Assembly (NCBI GenBank): GCA_026393955.1
Contig: JAPKZE010000350.1
Span: 1-6,669, forward strand
Length of the DNA: 6,669 nucleotides
Source of the DNA: Candidatus Aminicenantota bacterium
GTDB taxonomy: Bacteria; Acidobacteriota; Aminicenantia; Aminicenantales; Saccharicenantaceae
Direction: 5' to 3'
Made by a program: the position numbers and the translations under genes. Positions 5,625 through 6,669 of the stretch are shown one piece after another; the first letter of the stretch is position 1, and every line of letters begins with the position of its first letter. The notes under the pieces were generated by a model, which did no database searches, was not told the origin of the DNA, and saw only the letters and a program-made list of their open reading frames with translations.

Positions 5625-6669
5625 TCAGCGGCGCGGCGCCTTGAGCTGGCCGTCGATCGTTATGTGGGTCGGCCGGCCGTCGGGGCCCTTGGCGAAGACG
5701 AGCGTGTGCCCCTCGACCGTGTCGAAGAAGCGCGTCTCGGATTCCGGGTAGAGCTCGACCATGCCCTCGGCGTCGCCGGCAAAGAGAGTCCCGCCCTCGA
5801 GCTTGACGTCGAGGAACCGGCCGGGTCGAAGCTCGTAGCGTCCTTCCAAGGCCGCCAGCGCCTTGAGTTCGACCGCCACGACCTTCTTCTCGACCGGCTT
5901 GAAGGACGGCCAATCGTACTCGCGGGCGACGGCCCGCAGGATCTCGCCGGCCAAGAAGCTGCCCTGGTCTCCGTTGGTCATGACGACGGCACCGCGGCCG
6001 CCCTCGAAGAAGGCCGCCATCTGGCACTTGAACCCTTCGTTCGAGCCGCCGTGACCGAAGCTGGCCGTCTTGCCAAAGCCGTCGAGGCTGAGACCCAATC
6101 CGTAGCCGGGCTTCTGAGCGGTCGTCATTTCGAGGGCCCGGGCCTGCGACAGGACAGACGACGCTCCCCGGCGGGACCGCTCGATCTCGAGCAGAAACTT
6201 GGCCAGGTCGGTCGGGGTCGTCCACAGCCCGGCTGCGGCCATCTCGGGATAGGTGTGATAACGCCCAGGCAGAAGACCGCCGTCAGACGTGTGCCCGCTG
6301 GCCGCGACGGGACGCCGCGACCCGGGCAAGGGTTGCTCGTAGGTGCTGTCGTCCACCCCGACGGGCTTCAAGACGAGGTCCGCGAGAAGAACGGGAAAGG
6401 ACCCCCCCGAGACATCCATCATCAACTGCTGGGCCACCGTGAATCCTCCGCCCGAGTAGCGCCAGAGGCTCCCGGGCAGAACATCCACCCGGATCGGGGC
6501 GCTGTTGGCCGGTTTCTCTCCATTGAGCACCTGGACGAGCGTCGGCACGGGGGCGTCGGCCGGATAGCCGCCAAAGCCCGAGACCGTCAGCCCGGCCGTG
6601 TGGCTGAGCAGCCGGCGCAGCGTGACCTTCTCGGTTTTGGTGAGATCATTCTGGGGGACTTTCCAGGAC
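5625..6669 (-). CDS. Serine hydrolase, class C beta-lactamase/PBP-like fold, 5' end cut by window edge
   Basis: The last 347 residues are visible; the N-terminus with the signal peptide and the nucleophilic SxxK motif lies beyond the right edge. The visible part contains LLSHTAGL (20-27), a hallmark of this family just downstream of SxxK. It also has YSGGG (71-75) at the YxN position, AAGLWTTPTDLAKF (145-158), and HGGSNEG (206-212) at the KTG/HxG position. A C-terminal beta-rich domain (about 265-347), starting LEGRYEL, resembles the tail domains of many secreted relatives. Members include D-aminopeptidases, esterases and DD-peptidases; the substrate is not readable, and resistance to beta-lactams should not be assumed. 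A GTG at 6548 is not the start, because conserved family sequence continues upstream in frame to the edge. The third base of the upstream codon occupies 6669. It is separated from the next gene by 98 nt containing that gene's promoter, so the two are probably separate units. Confidence 0.92.
   Translation of the reverse strand, partial: SWKVPQNDLTKTEKVTLRRLLSHTAGLTVSGFGGYPADAPVPTLVQVLNGEKPANSAPIRVDVLPGSLWRYSGGGFTVAQQLMMDVSGGSFPVLLADLVLKPVGVDDSTYEQPLPGSRRPVAASGHTSDGGLLPGRYHTYPEMAAAGLWTTPTDLAKFLLEIERSRRGASSVLSQARALEMTTAQKPGYGLGLSLDGFGKTASFGHGGSNEGFKCQMAAFFEGGRGAVVMTNGDQGSFLAGEILRAVAREYDWPSFKPVEKKVVAVELKALAALEGRYELRPGRFLDVKLEGGTLFAGDAEGMVELYPESETRFFDTVEGHTLVFAKGPDGRPTHITIDGQLKAPRR

Noticed and set aside
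3367..5751. Plus-strand open frames of 458 residues (3367-4743), 350 residues (4274-5326) and 329 residues (4762-5751).
   Set aside because: All are antisense shadows of the M28-cyclophilin gene; they show low-complexity composition and no domain or plausible ribosome binding site.
5625..6669. Reading the serine hydrolase as an antibiotic-resistance beta-lactamase.
   Set aside because: The SxxK region is outside the window and the YSGGG motif and extra C-terminal domain resemble general secreted serine hydrolases; nothing visible supports beta-lactam hydrolysis specifically.

Overview
The window is a G+C-rich stretch in which every supportable gene lies on the minus strand, so it reads right to left. 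It holds six genes, the first and last cut by the window edges. The third-position G+C bias is strong, which leaves long open frames opposite real genes. Several products carry Sec-type signal peptides, and the set (M28 metallopeptidases, a serine hydrolase of the class C beta-lactamase fold, a SYLF protein) is typical of protein-degrading Gram-negative heterotrophs. Acidobacteriota or Aminicenantota would fit best, but that is inference from protein style; no marker gene is present.

Order of transcription: (1) 6669-5625, the C-terminal 347 residues of a penicillin-binding-protein-like serine hydrolase. (2) 5526-3445, a secreted M28 zinc aminopeptidase/carboxypeptidase-type enzyme carrying an extra C-terminal domain that reads as a degenerate cyclophilin-type peptidyl-prolyl isomerase, preceded by a near-consensus sigma-70-like promoter. 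(3) 3352-1703, a second, divergent secreted M28 peptidase without the extra domain, with its own promoter-like sequence. (4) 1686-1009, a seven-helix membrane protein of unknown function. (5) 1012-449, an exported SYLF/Ysc84-type lipid-binding protein. (6) 429-1, the N-terminal part of a TM1586-type nitroreductase, cut by the left edge.

Genes 3 to 6 are packed very tightly (16 nt gap, 4 nt ATGA overlap, 19 nt gap) and probably form one operon starting at the promoter near 3403-3380. The two M28 enzymes are related over their peptidase regions and are likely an old tandem duplication; both are expected outside the cytoplasm, where with the serine hydrolase they would process peptides. Why a SYLF protein, a seven-helix membrane protein and a nitroreductase travel with a peptidase is not clear from the sequence.

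The most unusual item is the fusion of an apparently intact M28 catalytic domain to a cyclophilin-like domain that has lost key isomerase residues and has a Gly/Pro-rich insertion where the catalytic loop should be. No RNA genes, CRISPR arrays, insertion sequences or clear mobile-element signs were seen. No gap between genes exceeds about 100 bases.
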